NCBI RefSeq assembly: GCF_014358075.1
Contig: NZ_JACONT010000002.1
Span: forward strand, 62,001-126,000
DNA length: 64,000 nucleotides
DNA from: Sphingomonas albertensis
GTDB lineage: Bacteria; Pseudomonadota; Alphaproteobacteria; Sphingomonadales; Sphingomonadaceae
Reading direction: 5' to 3'
Part shown: positions 8,777-18,852 of the stretch, piece after piece
How the letters are laid out: each line of letters starts with the position of its first letter
How positions within the stretch are numbered: the first letter of the stretch is position 1
Program-made: the position numbers and the translations under genes
The notes under the pieces: model-generated
What the model was told of the DNA's origin: nothing
What the model saw: the letters and a program-made list of their open reading frames with translations, nothing else
The model's database searches: none

Positions 8777-10269
8777 CAGAAGATCGGCGTCAGCACGGTT
8801 TCGCTGAGCGCGCGACCGCCGCGCGTGAGGAACAACCTGACGTCGGCCGGGCCCTGCGCATCGGGCGCGACGTCGGCGGTCACGCGCCAGCGGTTCTTCT
8901 GGCCGACCACCGGATACGCCGCGTTGGCGAGCACTTTCCCGCGGACGACATCGATCTTGGCGGTCACGCCGCTCTGTCGGTCGAGCCCGGCAAGACCGTC
9001 GCCGACGAAATCGACCACGAGCTTTCGCGCGCCCTTGACCGGTTCGGCGCCCGGTCGGCCGGCGACGCCCTGCCAGCAATCGACGACATGCGCGGTCGCG
9101 GCGATGGCGGTCGGATCGGTCGATTTCCACGACAGCGTGTAATCGAACTGCAACCGCTGCCCTGCCTTTGCAGGCGCGGCCGGGGTCCAGAACGAGACGA
9201 CGTTATCCACCGTCTCGCTGTTGGTCGGGAACGCGTAGAGCATCACCGCGCCCTTGCCCCAATCGCCCTGCGGCTGGATCCACAGGTTTGGCCGGCGATC
9301 GTAGAACGCGCCGTCATCCTGATAGTGATCGAAATTCCGGTCGCGCTGGATCAGCCCGAACCCCTTCGGCGCCTGATCCGCGAAGCTGTCCAGCGTATCG
9401 TGCGGCGGATTGTTGAGCGGCCGCCAGATGCGTTCCCCGGCGCCGGTGAGCAGCGCGAGACCGTCGGAATCGTGGATCTCGGGCCGCCAGTCGACCGCAG
9501 CGGCGCGATTGCCTTCGCCGTACCAGAACATGCTGGTCGCAGGCGCGACGCCGAGCCGTTCGATGTCGCGGCGGAGGTTCAGGACGGACGAGACCTGCTG
9601 TTCGACGCCCGCGCCCGCGACATGCCGCGACTGGAAGCGGTACGCGCCGGTGACGCTGGCGCCATCCATCAGCGCGTAGATCGTGTAGGCGTCGGTGCCG
9701 GTCCGTTCGATCCAGAATTCGGTGAAGTTGGGAAATTCCTCGCGACCGGGCAGCCCGGTGTTGATCGCGAGCCCGCGCGCGGACAGGCCGTATTGGTCCT
9801 GCGAGCCGGCGGTACGGAAATAGGACGCGCCCTGGAACGCCATCCAGTCGCTGGTCCCGCCCGGCGCCATCGCGCGGAAACCGGCGATGCCGAGCGCGGC
9901 GGCATGGCCTTCTTCGGCCTCGAACAGGTCGCGCGAGAACTCTACGCGGTGCGCCTGCCCGCCCTCGACGACGTTGATCGCGACCGGCATCGGCGCATAG
10001 CGACCGAGCGGGAACAGCCGGATGCCGCCGGCGAGCGTCTTGTCCGCGCGAAAGCGGATGCTGCCGACCTTGTCGTAATCGATCGCGGCGGCGGCCGCGA
10101 CCTTGGCCGGGGCGGCATATGGCCTAGTGGCGAGCGTCGCGGCGCGCTGCTGGAGCGCGTCCCAAGAGAACGGCTCGGCCTTGCCAGACGCGGCACGCAT
10201 CGCGGCGGCGGCCTGAGGGAGGACCCCCAACAGACCCAGCGCGGTAATCACTTCGCGTCGACCGATCAT
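8776..10269 (-). CDS. mdoG: Periplasmic glucan biosynthesis protein (OpgG/OpgD family)
   Basis: A 497-residue exported protein of the MdoG family, required to make branched osmoregulated periplasmic glucans and encoded directly before mdoH. The N-terminus MIGRREVITALGLLG holds a twin arginine followed by a hydrophobic run and AAAA, so it may use Tat as OpgD does; Sec is not excluded. Family sequence such as GNRAAAVDWRPEIHDSDGLALLTGAGERIWRPLNNP is present in the middle of the chain. The start is the ATG before the signal peptide; an in-frame codon 10 residues upstream is less likely. G and D paralogues cannot be separated with certainty; the mdoH neighbour favours G. Confidence 0.9.
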   Translation of the reverse strand: MIGRREVITALGLLGVLPQAAAAMRAASGKAEPFSWDALQQRAATLATRPYAAPAKVAAAAAIDYDKVGSIRFRADKTLAGGIRLFPLGRYAPMPVAINVVEGGQAHRVEFSRDLFEAEEGHAAALGIAGFRAMAPGGTSDWMAFQGASYFRTAGSQDQYGLSARGLAINTGLPGREEFPNFTEFWIERTGTDAYTIYALMDGASVTGAYRFQSRHVAGAGVEQQVSSVLNLRRDIERLGVAPATSMFWYGEGNRAAAVDWRPEIHDSDGLALLTGAGERIWRPLNNPPHDTLDSFADQAPKGFGLIQRDRNFDHYQDDGAFYDRRPNLWIQPQGDWGKGAVMLYAFPTNSETVDNVVSFWTPAAPAKAGQRLQFDYTLSWKSTDPTAIAATAHVVDCWQGVAGRPGAEPVKGARKLVVDFVGDGLAGLDRQSGVTAKIDVVRGKVLANAAYPVVGQKNRWRVTADVAPDAQGPADVRLFLTRGGRALSETVLTPIF

Positions 10270-10356
10270 GCAGAGCGCTCCCTCGTCATCATGCTGCAAT
10301 GCGGTAGCATAAGGACATCGCGCGCGCGCGTCGACAGGTCCCGCCCCCGGCGCAGC

Positions 10357-10602
10357 CTATCGCGCCACGCGTCGCCAGCGGGCGCTGACCTTAACCCGGT
10401 CGTGGATGTGGTGGCCGACGATCACCAGCATCGCGCCACCACTCGCGCAGAGGAAGCCGATCGTGGCGAGCAGGAATGCGAGTACGCTGGTCGATGGCTT
10501 GAGACCGGCCAGCGTGTGGATTGCGATGGCGGCGAGCGCGAGCGACAGGAAGCCGCTCGCGCGGAGGTTGAGGTCGGTGCGGAGGCGGCGGGCGTCGGTC
10601 AT
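10357..10602 (-). CDS. Small membrane protein of unknown function
   Basis: An 81-residue protein with two clear hydrophobic segments (about residues 17-33 and 38-62), a basic N-terminus and a basic C-terminus (HDRVKVSARWRRVAR). It lies 87 bases upstream of mdoG on the same strand. I do not recognise a family. The hydrophobic pattern and lack of internal stops make it a plausible gene. Its upstream gap (10603-10903) holds only two palindromic repeats. Confidence 0.6.
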   Translation of the reverse strand: MTDARRLRTDLNLRASGFLSLALAAIAIHTLAGLKPSTSVLAFLLATIGFLCASGGAMLVIVGHHIHDRVKVSARWRRVAR

Positions 10603-10682
10603 GCGACGCTTCAGCTATCGTTTGCCGAATAAGCGTTCGAGATCGATTTCGCGGGTGAGCCATAGTGTTCGCGTAGTGCGCA

Positions 10683-10769
10683 ACCCCGTCATCCCGGCGA
10701 AAGCCGGGACCTCGCGCGGCAGGTGCGACCTGCTGCGGGGAGACCCCAGCTTTCGCTGAGGTGACGGTT
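10683..10769. repeat. Palindromic repeat (CGTCATCCCGGCGAAAGCC type)
   Basis: The left arm near 10687-10710 and the right arm near 10742-10766 are imperfect reverse complements around a GC-rich inner stem. It belongs to the same general class as the elements at 22465 and 22695. Confidence 0.7.
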
Positions 10770-10827
10770 GGGTTGGGTAGCGTGACGGGTGGTTGCGCAA
10801 GATAACGAGCATACCGCCCGCTTCCTT

Positions 10828-10880
10828 GTTCTCCCGCGAAGGCGGGAGCCCAGTCTGGATCCCCGCCTTCGCGGGGAAAC
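10828..10880. repeat. Palindromic repeat (TTCTCCCGCGAAGGCGGGAG type)
   Basis: Two hairpin-forming modules, CCCGCGAAGGCGGG and CCCGCCTTCGCGGGG, face each other around CCCAGTCTGGA. Nearly the same element lies between kdpC and kdpB, and a longer one lies inside ptsP. It ends 23 bases after the kdpE stop and may serve as its terminator. Confidence 0.75.
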
Positions 10881-10903
10881 AAGCTTTCTGCCTATGGAAA
10901 CGT

Positions 10904-11593
10904 TCAGGCGTCGACCAGCAACCGGTATCCGATCCCGAGCTCGTTCGCGATAACCGTGCCGACTCCCCCCGTCCCCTCCAGCTTCTGCCGCAGGTTCCGC
11001 ACCACGATACGCAGATACTCGATCCGGCGATCGTGATCGGTCGGCCACGCCGCCTCCAATATCCGCTGGTGCGTAACCACCCGCCCAGGGTGCGCCGCTA
11101 ACGCCGACAACACGTCGTACTCCTTCCGCGTCAGATGCGCCTCCTCGTTCCCCCGCCGGACCAACCGGTGCTCGAAATCGATCTCCACCCCATGCGCGCG
11201 CAACACCGTCGGCCGCGAGGTCGCCTCGCCACGGCCCCGCAACGCCACCCGCAACCGTGCGAGCAACTCCTCGGTATCGAACGGCTTGGTCACATAATCC
11301 TCCGCGCCAAGATCGAGCGCGGCCACCTTCTGGTCGGTCGCCTCGCGCGCGGACACGACGAGAATGATCGGATCGCCGAGCTTCTTCAGCAGCGGTACCA
11401 GCTCCAGCCCGTCGCGGTCAGGCAACCCCAGGTCGAGCAGCACCGCGGTCAACGGCCGGCTCGCCGCGATCCGCAAAGCCTCGCGCGCGTCGACCGCCTC
11501 CTCGACGCCGTACCCTGCCCGCTCCAGCGTGTTCTTCAACAACCGCCGGATATGCAGTTCGTCATCGACGATCAGGACCGTCTGCGCGCTCAT
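10904..11593 (-). CDS. kdpE: KdpE response regulator
   Basis: A 229-residue OmpR/PhoB-type regulator. The receiver domain has the acidic pair D10-D11, phospho-acceptor D54 (LLDLGLPD) and the conserved Lys in DYVTKPF; the C-terminal winged helix contains HLTRKEYDVLSALAAHPGRV. It should be phosphorylated by KdpD and activate the kdp operon under potassium limitation or salt stress. The start ATG overlaps the kdpD stop (ATGA). It is the last gene of the kdp operon. Confidence 0.96.
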   Translation of the reverse strand: MSAQTVLIVDDELHIRRLLKNTLERAGYGVEEAVDAREALRIAASRPLTAVLLDLGLPDRDGLELVPLLKKLGDPIILVVSAREATDQKVAALDLGAEDYVTKPFDTEELLARLRVALRGRGEATSRPTVLRAHGVEIDFEHRLVRRGNEEAHLTRKEYDVLSALAAHPGRVVTHQRILEAAWPTDHDRRIEYLRIVVRNLRQKLEGTGGVGTVIANELGIGYRLLVDA

Positions 11594-14250
11594 AGATTCG
11601 CTCCATCGGTGTCGCGGACGAGCAGGGCCACGGGGAAGCACAGGCTGAACTGCGCGCCCGTCAGGTCTTCGCGGTTGCTGGCTTCGACGCTCATCCCCAT
11701 CGCTTCGGCGAACGCCTTCACGATCGCAAGCCCGAGTCCGGTTCCGCCGATCGCACGGTCGGAGCCTTCGAGGCGGCGGAACGTCTCGAACACCTCCTTC
11801 TCGCGGCCGGGCGGCAAACCCGGCCCCTGATCGATCACCGACAGCCGGAGCATGCCGAACCGGTGCTCGGCACGCACGATGATCGGCGTGCCGGGATCGG
11901 CATAGCGCCCGGCATTGTCGAGCAGGTTGAGCAGGCAGTGGTGGAGCAATTGCGGATCGACGCGAACCAGAGGCAAGTTCGGCGCGACGTCGAGTTCGAT
12001 CGCATGACCTTCAAGCACGCGCTTCGTGTCGTGCACCGCGCCCGCAACGGCGTCGGTCAGGTCGGTCGGCTCCAGTCGCAACCGGAGCGCGCCAGCCTCG
12101 ACCCGCGCCATGTCGAGCAGATTGCCGACGAACCGGTTGAGCCGCGCCGCCTCGCTCTCGATCGTCGCGATCAGCTCCGGCGTGACGCCGCGGTGCAGTT
12201 CCGCCGCCGCCGCCATCACCGAGGTCAGCGGCGTACGCAAATCGTGGCTGACCGACGACAGCAGCGCGGCGCGCAACCGATCGCGCTCGCGCACCGCGTC
12301 GACATCGCGCATCTCCACCTCGAGCCGCGCGCGTTCGAGCACCAGCGACGCCTGATCGACCAAGCTCATCAGCAGCGGCAGCTGGTCCGACCGCACCGGA
12401 TCGCCGCCCGCCTCACGCGCCAGCCCGAGCACCGCCAGCGTCCGCTCGCCCGAGCGCAACGGCTGGAAGAACCACTCCGACGCCGCCAGCGTGCCCGACC
12501 CGCGTCCGGCGGGCGCGCCGGTATCATAGGCCCATTGCGCGGCGGCCATCTCCATCGTCTCTAGCCGGTAGTCCGCGCCATTCGCGGCCTGCACCGCGAG
12601 GCCAGGATCCTCGGCGACGAGGATAACGGCACGCACGCCGAACAACCGGCCGACCTCCTCGCAGATCGCGCGCGCCAGTGCGACCGGCTCGTTCAGCGAG
12701 GTCAATTGCCGCAGGAAGCCGGCGAGCGCGGCGTTGGTGCGCGCGCTGGCGGCGGCGATATCGGCCTGCGCACGGACCCGAGACGTCAGCTGGCTCGTCA
12801 CGAAGGCGATGCCAAGCAGGACGAGGATCGAGATCACGTTCTCGGGATTGTTGATCGTCAGCGTGCCGGTCGGCGGCAGGAAGAAGAAGTTGTACGCGAT
12901 CGACGAGGCGATCCCGGCGAACAGCCCGGTGCGCAGCCCGAACAGGCTCGCCGCGGCCATCACCGGCAGCAGATACAGCAGCGCGACGTTGCCGAGGTTG
13001 AGGATGTGGAACAGCGCGCTCGCGACGCCGGTGACGCTCGCCACCATCGCGGTCGTCCAGGCATAGCCCGCCTTGCTGCCCCAATCGCCGATGCGCTTTC
13101 CACAGGTCGGCGCCGCGGTGCCCGCCTCCATCGGCAGGACGTGGACCGCGATCCCCGGCGTCTCGCGAACGATCCGGTCGACGACCGAGCCGTGGCGCAG
13201 TTCGAACCAGCGCGAGCGGGCCGACTTGCCGACCACCAGTTGCGTCGCGCGCGCCTCGGTGGTGAAGGTCTTCAAGCCATCGACGACCGAGGTCGCGGGG
13301 ACGGTCGCGACGTCGCCGCCGAGCTGCGTCGCGAGGTTGAAGACCGCGGCAAGCTGGCGGTGCTCGGCCTCGCCGAACGTCTGCGCGCGCGGCGTCTCGA
13401 TATACACCGCGGTCCACGGCGCGTGCATCGCGTCGGCGATCCGCTTGGTGGCGCGGACGAGGCCCAATGCGCCGGGCAGCTCGCTGATCGCCACGACGAT
13501 CCGCTCGCCGCCCGCCCAGGTGCCGCCGACACCGAGCGCGCGGACGTGTTCAAGCATCTGGGCGTCGACGGCTTGCGCGGCACGGCGCAGCGCGAGTTCA
13601 CGCAGCGCCGACAGGTTCGACTTGGAGAAGAAATGCGAGAGGGCGCGGGTGGCCTCTTGGGGCAAGTAGACCTTGCCCGCCTTCAGCCGCTCGATCAGTT
13701 CGTCGGGCGGGATGTCGACGACTTCGATCTCGGCGGCCTCGACGATGCTGTCGGGGACGGTCTCGCGGACGCGGACGCGCGTGAACGAGGCGACGACGTC
13801 GTTGAGGCTTTCGATGTGCTGGATATTGATCGTCGAATAGACGTCGATGCCCGCGGCGAGCAGTTCCTCGACGTCCTGGTAGCGCTTCGGGTGGCGGCTG
13901 CCGGGGGCATTGGTGTGGGCGAGTTCGTCGACGAGGACCAGCGTGGGGGCGCGTTCGAGGATCGCGTCGAGGTCCATTTCGTCGAGCGTGCGGCCTTCGT
14001 AGGGGATCGCCTTCCGCGCGACGATCTCGTGGCCTCGCGTGAGCGCTTCGGTTTCGACGCGGCCGTGCGTCTCGACCACGCCGATGACGATATCGACGCC
14101 GGCGCGACGACGCTCGGCGCCTTCGGAGAGCATCTCGTAGGTTTTGCCGACACCCGGAGCGGCGCCGAGGAAGATCTTCAGACGGCCGCGACCCTCCTGC
14201 GACGCCTGTCGCAGAAGGGCCTCGGGCGATGGTCGTCCGTCGTCGTTCAA
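11590..14250 (-). CDS. kdpD: KdpD potassium-sensing histidine kinase
   Basis: An 886-residue sensor kinase with the full KdpD layout. The N-terminal KdpD domain has a Walker A (GAAPGVGKT, about residues 29-37). A universal-stress-protein-like domain follows (about 245-370), then four closely spaced membrane helices (about 395-490), a GAF-like domain, and the HisKA/HATPase core with phospho-acceptor H669 (SHDLRTPL) and the GTGLGLAIV ATP-lid motif. It lies in the cytoplasmic membrane and controls KdpE. It overlaps both kdpC and kdpE by ATGA. Confidence 0.97.
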   Translation of the reverse strand: MNDDGRPSPEALLRQASQEGRGRLKIFLGAAPGVGKTYEMLSEGAERRRAGVDIVIGVVETHGRVETEALTRGHEIVARKAIPYEGRTLDEMDLDAILERAPTLVLVDELAHTNAPGSRHPKRYQDVEELLAAGIDVYSTINIQHIESLNDVVASFTRVRVRETVPDSIVEAAEIEVVDIPPDELIERLKAGKVYLPQEATRALSHFFSKSNLSALRELALRRAAQAVDAQMLEHVRALGVGGTWAGGERIVVAISELPGALGLVRATKRIADAMHAPWTAVYIETPRAQTFGEAEHRQLAAVFNLATQLGGDVATVPATSVVDGLKTFTTEARATQLVVGKSARSRWFELRHGSVVDRIVRETPGIAVHVLPMEAGTAAPTCGKRIGDWGSKAGYAWTTAMVASVTGVASALFHILNLGNVALLYLLPVMAAASLFGLRTGLFAGIASSIAYNFFFLPPTGTLTINNPENVISILVLLGIAFVTSQLTSRVRAQADIAAASARTNAALAGFLRQLTSLNEPVALARAICEEVGRLFGVRAVILVAEDPGLAVQAANGADYRLETMEMAAAQWAYDTGAPAGRGSGTLAASEWFFQPLRSGERTLAVLGLAREAGGDPVRSDQLPLLMSLVDQASLVLERARLEVEMRDVDAVRERDRLRAALLSSVSHDLRTPLTSVMAAAAELHRGVTPELIATIESEAARLNRFVGNLLDMARVEAGALRLRLEPTDLTDAVAGAVHDTKRVLEGHAIELDVAPNLPLVRVDPQLLHHCLLNLLDNAGRYADPGTPIIVRAEHRFGMLRLSVIDQGPGLPPGREKEVFETFRRLEGSDRAIGGTGLGLAIVKAFAEAMGMSVEASNREDLTGAQFSLCFPVALLVRDTDGANL

Positions 14251-14828
14251 CGCGCGCCCGTCGCATCCAGCGCGCGGTTAAGTGCGAGGACGTTGACGCG
14301 CGGCTCGCCGAGGATGCCGAGCAGCGGGCCGTCGACGTTGGCCGTAACGAGTGCGCGGACCTTGTCGGCGGGCAACCCGCGGATACGTGCGACGCGAGCG
14401 ACCTGCGCGTAGGCCGAGGCTGGCGACAGATCGGGATCGAGACCCGAACCCGATGCGGTAGCGAGATCGGCGGCCAGCGGCCCGGTCACGCCTTCCGCGC
14501 GGCGCTTGGCGACGTCAGCCTTGGTGCGATCGACAAGCGCCTGGCTGGTCGGCCCGAGGTTCGATCCCGACGAGGCGAGACCGTCATAACCTTTGCCAGC
14601 CGCCGAGGGGCGCGTCTGGAAATAGCGGTCGGTGGTGAAGGCCTGGCCGACGACGGTCGAGCCGATCGCCTTGCCGTTGGCCATGACGAGGCTGCCGTTG
14701 GCTTGCGCGGGGAAGATGGCCTGTCCGATCCCGGTCATGGCGAGGGGATAGACGATCCCGAGCAGCAGCGCGAACAGGATCGTCATGACGAACGCAGGGC
14801 GAAGAGCGGAGGTAAAATCGGATGTCAT
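14247..14828 (-). CDS. kdpC: KdpC subunit of the K+-transporting ATPase
   Basis: A 193-residue protein with one N-terminal membrane helix (about 12-34) and a periplasmic domain containing the KdpC signature (YFQTRPSAAG, and SGSNLGPTS, about residues 66-95). It stabilises the KdpFABC complex and raises ATP affinity of KdpB. It overlaps kdpD by ATGA. It is separated from kdpB by 70 bases that hold a palindromic repeat, unlike the tight spacing elsewhere in the operon. Confidence 0.96.
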   Translation of the reverse strand: MTSDFTSALRPAFVMTILFALLLGIVYPLAMTGIGQAIFPAQANGSLVMANGKAIGSTVVGQAFTTDRYFQTRPSAAGKGYDGLASSGSNLGPTSQALVDRTKADVAKRRAEGVTGPLAADLATASGSGLDPDLSPASAYAQVARVARIRGLPADKVRALVTANVDGPLLGILGEPRVNVLALNRALDATGAR

Positions 14829-14843
14829 TTTGCAACTCCTTGT

Positions 14844-14894
14844 GTCCCCGCGAAGGCGGGGACCCAGTCTGGGCTCCCGCCTTCGCGGGAGAAC
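14844..14894. repeat. Palindromic repeat between kdpB and kdpC
   Basis: GTCCCCGCGAAGGCGGGGAC and CTCCCGCCTTCGCGGGAG flank CCCAGTCTGGG, so each half and the whole can fold. It closely matches the element at 10828. Lying inside the kdp operon, it could lower expression of kdpCDE relative to kdpFAB by RNA folding or partial termination (inference). Confidence 0.8.
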
Positions 14895-14898
14895 AATT

Positions 14899-16929
14899 TC
14901 ACGCTAATCCCAGCGCACCGACGAGGATGTCGATGAGCTTGATACCGACGAACGGCGCGATCAGGCCGCCCAGTCCGTACACCGCGAGATTTCGCGCCAG
15001 CAGCGGCCCCGCTGCCATAGGCTTGTACGCCACGCCCTTCAGCGCGAGCGGCACCAGCATCGGGATAATGATCGCGTTGAAGATGATCGCCGACAGAATC
15101 GCACTCTCCGGCGAGCCCAGCCGCATCACGTTGAGCACGCCCAGCCCCGGATAGAGCGCGACGAACATCGCCGGGATGATCGCGAAATACTTCGCCACGT
15201 CGTTCGCCACCGAGAAGGTCGTCAGCGCACCGCGCGTCATCAGCAGCTGCTTCCCGAGGCCGACGATCTCGATCAGCTTGGTCGGATCGCTGTCGAGGTC
15301 GACCATGTTGCCCGCCTCGCGCGCCGCCTGCGTGCCGGTGTTCATCGCCACGCCGACATCGGCCTGCGCCAAAGCCGGTGCGTCGTTGGTACCGTCGCCG
15401 CACATCGCGACCAGACGTCCGCCCTGCTGTTCCTTTCGGATCAGCTCGAGCTTGTCCTCCGGCGTCGCCTGCGCGAGGAAATCGTCGACGCCGGCTTCGG
15501 CAGCGATCGCAGCGGCGGTGAGCGGGTTGTCGCCGGTGATCATCACCGTGCGGATGCCCATCGCGCGCAGCTCGCCGAAGCGCTCGCGGATGCCAGCCTT
15601 CACGACGTCCTTGAGGAAGATCGCGCCGAGCAAGCGGCCATCGCGCGCCACGGCGAGCGGTGTGCCGCCAGCGCGCGCGATCTCGTCTGTAATCCGGCGC
15701 AGTTCGGTGGCGGCGGCGGTCGCCCCCGCCCCCGGATTGGCCTTGAGGATCGAATCGACCGCGCCCTTCTGGATCAGCGCGCCGTTCACTTTCACCCCCG
15801 AGATGCGGGTCTGCGCGGTGAACGGAATGACCTCCGCATCGTCCGGCAACGCACTCGTCGTCACGCCGAACTTGTCGCGCGCCAGCAACACGATCGAGCG
15901 GCCCTCGGGCGTTTCGTCGGCGAGGCTGGCGAGCAACGCTGCCTCGGCCAAGTCCTCGTCACGCGTGCCGCCGACCGAGCGGAATTCGCTCGCCTGACGA
16001 TCGCCGATCGTGATCGTGCCGGTCTTGTCGAGCAGCAACACGTCGATATCGCCCGCCGCCTCGACCGCACGCCCCGACTTCGCCAGCACGTTGAAGCGTA
16101 CCAGGCGGTCCATCCCCGCAATACCGATCGCCGACAGCAGCGCCGCGATCGTGGTCGGGATCAGCGTGATCAACAGCGCCGCCAGGATCGCGACCGGCAC
16201 GCGGCCGCCCGCATAGCTGGCGAACCCCGGGATCGTCCCGACTGCGATCAGGAAGATGATCGTCAAGCCGACGAGCAGCAGCGTCAGCGCGATCTCGTTC
16301 GGCGTCTTTTGCCGCTCGGCGCCCTCGACCAACGCGATCATGCGGTCGAGAAAGCCTTCGCCGGGGTTGGCGGTGATCTTCACGCGGATCTCGTCGGAGA
16401 TGACGCGCGTGCCCGCGGTGACGGCGGACCGATCGCCGCCCGCTTCGCGGATCACCGGCGCGCTCTCGCCGGTGATCGCGGCTTCGTTGACCGAGGCGAC
16501 GCCCCAGACGACTTCGCCGTCCGCCGGGATCAGGTCGCCCATCGTCACCAGCACGATGTCGCCCGAACGGAGCATGCTGGCGGGGACGGACTCGACCTGG
16601 TCGCCCTTCATGCGGCGTGCGGTCAGCTCGGCCTTGGTCGCGCGCAATGACGCGGCTTGCGCCTTGCCGCGCCCTTCAGCGAGCGCTTCGGCGAAGGTGC
16701 CGAACAGCACGGTCAGCCACAGCCAGATCACCAGCTGTATCTTGAAGCCGACCGACAACCCGTCGCCACCGACGTTGACGAGGATCGTCAACAAAGTGGC
16801 GACGACGGCGGTGACGAACATCACCGGGTTGCGGATCAGCTGCCGGGGATCGAGTTTCCGGAAAGCGTCGCCGATCGCCGGGATGATCAAGTCGGCCGTG
16901 AACAGCGACTTGGTGGGGGTGCGTGCCAT
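14899..16929 (-). CDS. kdpB: KdpB catalytic subunit of the K+-transporting ATPase
   Basis: A 676-residue P-type ATPase. The phosphorylated aspartate is D301 in DKTGTIT; the TGES dephosphorylation motif lies at about 153-156, the hinge [20 protein letters not shown] near residue 510, and the P-type signature [14 protein letters not shown] before it. It hydrolyses ATP to drive K+ uptake through KdpA. Length equals the usual 670-690 residues. It starts 10 bases after the kdpA stop. Confidence 0.98.
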   Translation of the reverse strand: MARTPTKSLFTADLIIPAIGDAFRKLDPRQLIRNPVMFVTAVVATLLTILVNVGGDGLSVGFKIQLVIWLWLTVLFGTFAEALAEGRGKAQAASLRATKAELTARRMKGDQVESVPASMLRSGDIVLVTMGDLIPADGEVVWGVASVNEAAITGESAPVIREAGGDRSAVTAGTRVISDEIRVKITANPGEGFLDRMIALVEGAERQKTPNEIALTLLLVGLTIIFLIAVGTIPGFASYAGGRVPVAILAALLITLIPTTIAALLSAIGIAGMDRLVRFNVLAKSGRAVEAAGDIDVLLLDKTGTITIGDRQASEFRSVGGTRDEDLAEAALLASLADETPEGRSIVLLARDKFGVTTSALPDDAEVIPFTAQTRISGVKVNGALIQKGAVDSILKANPGAGATAAATELRRITDEIARAGGTPLAVARDGRLLGAIFLKDVVKAGIRERFGELRAMGIRTVMITGDNPLTAAAIAAEAGVDDFLAQATPEDKLELIRKEQQGGRLVAMCGDGTNDAPALAQADVGVAMNTGTQAAREAGNMVDLDSDPTKLIEIVGLGKQLLMTRGALTTFSVANDVAKYFAIIPAMFVALYPGLGVLNVMRLGSPESAILSAIIFNAIIIPMLVPLALKGVAYKPMAAGPLLARNLAVYGLGGLIAPFVGIKLIDILVGALGLA

Positions 16930-16939
16930 TTCGGCTCCG

Positions 16940-18643
16940 TCAGAAGGTTTTGCCGCTGATCATCGCGAGATGATCGGCGATGGGACCGAGCGCGAGGCTC
17001 GGCAGGAAGGTCAGGCCACCGACGATCAGGATGATCCCGACCAGCAGGCCGACCCACAGCGCACCCGTCGTCGGGAACGAACCTGAGCTCTCCGGCGTGT
17101 ATTTCTTGGCCGCGAGACCACCGGCGATGGCGAGCATCGGCACGATGATGAAGAAGCGCCCGAGCCACATCGCCACCCCCAGCAAGCCGTTGTAATACGG
17201 CGTATTGGCGGTGAGCCCGGCGAACGCCGACCCGTTGTTCCCGACCGCGCTGGTGAACACGTAGAGGATCTCGCTAAACCCGTGCGGCCCCTTGTTGAGC
17301 GGCCCCGCAAGCCCGGCCGGCAGCACGGCGCTGAGCGCGGTGAAGCCGAGGATGACGAGCGGCAGGATCGCGATCGCCAGCACCGCCAGCTTCACTTCGC
17401 GGCTCTCGATCTTCTTGCCGACATATTCGGGCGTGCGGCCGACCATGAGGCCTGCGACGAACACCGCGAGGATGGCGAACAGCAGGAAGCCGTAGATGCC
17501 TGCACCGACGCCGCCGATGACGACCTCGCCAAGCTGCATGTTGAGCAGCGGAATCATGCCGCCCAGCGCTGTGAAGCTGTCGTGCATCGCGTTGACCGCA
17601 CCGCACGATGCCGCCGTCGTGACGACCGAGAACAGCGCGGACGCGGCGATCCCGAAGCGGACCTCCTTGCCCTCCATGTTGCCGCCCGCGACGCCGATCT
17701 GGTGGAGGATCGGGTTACCCGCGGCTTCTTGGGCATAGGTCACCGTGACGCCCGCGATGAACAGCAGCACCATCGCCGAGAGGATCGCCCAGCCTTGCCG
17801 GGTGTTGCCGACCGCCTTGCCGAACGTCCAGGTCAGCCCGAAGCCGATCACGAAGATCGACAGCATCTGGATCAGGTTGGTGAGCGCGGTCGGGTTCTCG
17901 AACGGATGCGCCGAGTTCGCGTTGAAGAAGCCGCCACCATTGGTGCCGAGCATCTTGATCGCCTCCTGGCTCGCCACCGGGCCGAGCAGCAACGACTGCT
18001 TCGCGCCCTCCAGCGTCTGGATGTCGACGACACCCGCGAGCGTCTGCGGCACGCCGCTGGCGATCAGGAACAGCGCGTAGACGATCGAGATCGGCAGCAG
18101 CAGGTACAATGTGACGCGCGTCGCATCCGCCCAGAAATTGCCGATCGTCGTTGCCGAGCGCCGCGCGAACCCGCGGAACAGCGCGAACGCCAGCGCGATG
18201 CCGGTCGCCGCCGAGAGGAAATTATGGATCGTCAGGCCGAACATCTGGCTGAAGTTCGACATGGTGGATTCACCACCATAGCTCTGCCAGTTGGTGTTGG
18301 TCGTGAAGCTGACCGCGGTGTTGAACGCGAGGTGCGGCGCGAGGCCAGCGAGGCCTTGCGGGTTACCCGGCAGCACGCCTTGCAGGCGCAGCACCGCGTA
18401 CGTGAGCGCCATCAACGTCGCGTTGAATAGGAGCATGTGCAGCGCGTACCGGCGCCAGCCCTGCTCCGCCTTCGGATCGATGCCAGCAAGCTTGTAGAAG
18501 CCGGTCTCGACCGGGCCGAGGACGACGTGGATCGGCGTGCGGCGGCCTTCGTACAGCGCGAACAGCCACAGGCCGACGGGTTTGGTCAACGCCAGCAATA
18601 TGCCGACGAAGCCGAGGATCAGGATCCATCCCTGGAATGTCAT
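16940..18643 (-). CDS. kdpA: KdpA K+-translocating subunit
   Basis: A 567-residue membrane protein of the superfamily of K+ transporters with repeated pore-loop segments. Selectivity-filter-like sequences are visible, including [13 protein letters not shown] (about residue 113), GTNGGGFFN (about 233), and [11 protein letters not shown] (about 468). It carries high-affinity potassium uptake in the KdpFABC complex. The start ATG lies 12 bases after the kdpF stop. Length matches the family (about 560-600). Confidence 0.98.
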   Translation of the reverse strand: MTFQGWILILGFVGILLALTKPVGLWLFALYEGRRTPIHVVLGPVETGFYKLAGIDPKAEQGWRRYALHMLLFNATLMALTYAVLRLQGVLPGNPQGLAGLAPHLAFNTAVSFTTNTNWQSYGGESTMSNFSQMFGLTIHNFLSAATGIALAFALFRGFARRSATTIGNFWADATRVTLYLLLPISIVYALFLIASGVPQTLAGVVDIQTLEGAKQSLLLGPVASQEAIKMLGTNGGGFFNANSAHPFENPTALTNLIQMLSIFVIGFGLTWTFGKAVGNTRQGWAILSAMVLLFIAGVTVTYAQEAAGNPILHQIGVAGGNMEGKEVRFGIAASALFSVVTTAASCGAVNAMHDSFTALGGMIPLLNMQLGEVVIGGVGAGIYGFLLFAILAVFVAGLMVGRTPEYVGKKIESREVKLAVLAIAILPLVILGFTALSAVLPAGLAGPLNKGPHGFSEILYVFTSAVGNNGSAFAGLTANTPYYNGLLGVAMWLGRFFIIVPMLAIAGGLAAKKYTPESSGSFPTTGALWVGLLVGIILIVGGLTFLPSLALGPIADHLAMISGKTF

Positions 18644-18655
18644 GGGAGTGCGCTC

Positions 18656-18745
18656 CTAAAAGCGTTCGGGACGGATCAGCACCGCCACGAGGTAAAACAG
18701 CAGCCCGAGCGCGACGATCGCGGCGAGCCAGAGGTCGAGGGTCAT
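18656..18745 (-). CDS. kdpF: KdpF small subunit of the K+-transporting ATPase
   Basis: A 29-residue single-helix protein starting MTLDLWLAAIVALGLLFYLV and ending RPERF. This is the KdpF pattern: a short start, one membrane helix and an RPERF-like tail. It sits 12 bases before kdpA, exactly where kdpF is expected. KdpF stabilises the KdpABC complex in the membrane. It follows the upstream microprotein by 10 bases. Confidence 0.93.
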   Translation of the reverse strand: MTLDLWLAAIVALGLLFYLVAVLIRPERF

Positions 18746-18755
18746 GGCTGCGTCC

Positions 18756-18839
18756 TCACGCGTTGTCGCACAGGCGGACATAGGCGAGCGTCGCCGCCAC
18801 CAGCCCGATCATGATCGTTATCCAGAGTAGGTCCTGCAT
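18756..18839 (-). CDS. 27-residue membrane microprotein of the kdp operon
   Basis: Reads MQDLLWITIMIGLVAATLAY then VRLCDNA: one hydrophobic helix and a short polar tail with a Cys. It lies 13 bases after the porin stop and 10 bases before kdpF, in the middle of a tight operon, and a plausible ribosome site (AGGACC) precedes the ATG. It is not KdpF, which is encoded next. I infer a second small subunit or regulator of the Kdp pump; function is unknown. Confidence 0.7.
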   Translation of the reverse strand: MQDLLWITIMIGLVAATLAYVRLCDNA

Positions 18840-18852
18840 GGCTCGGGTCCTT

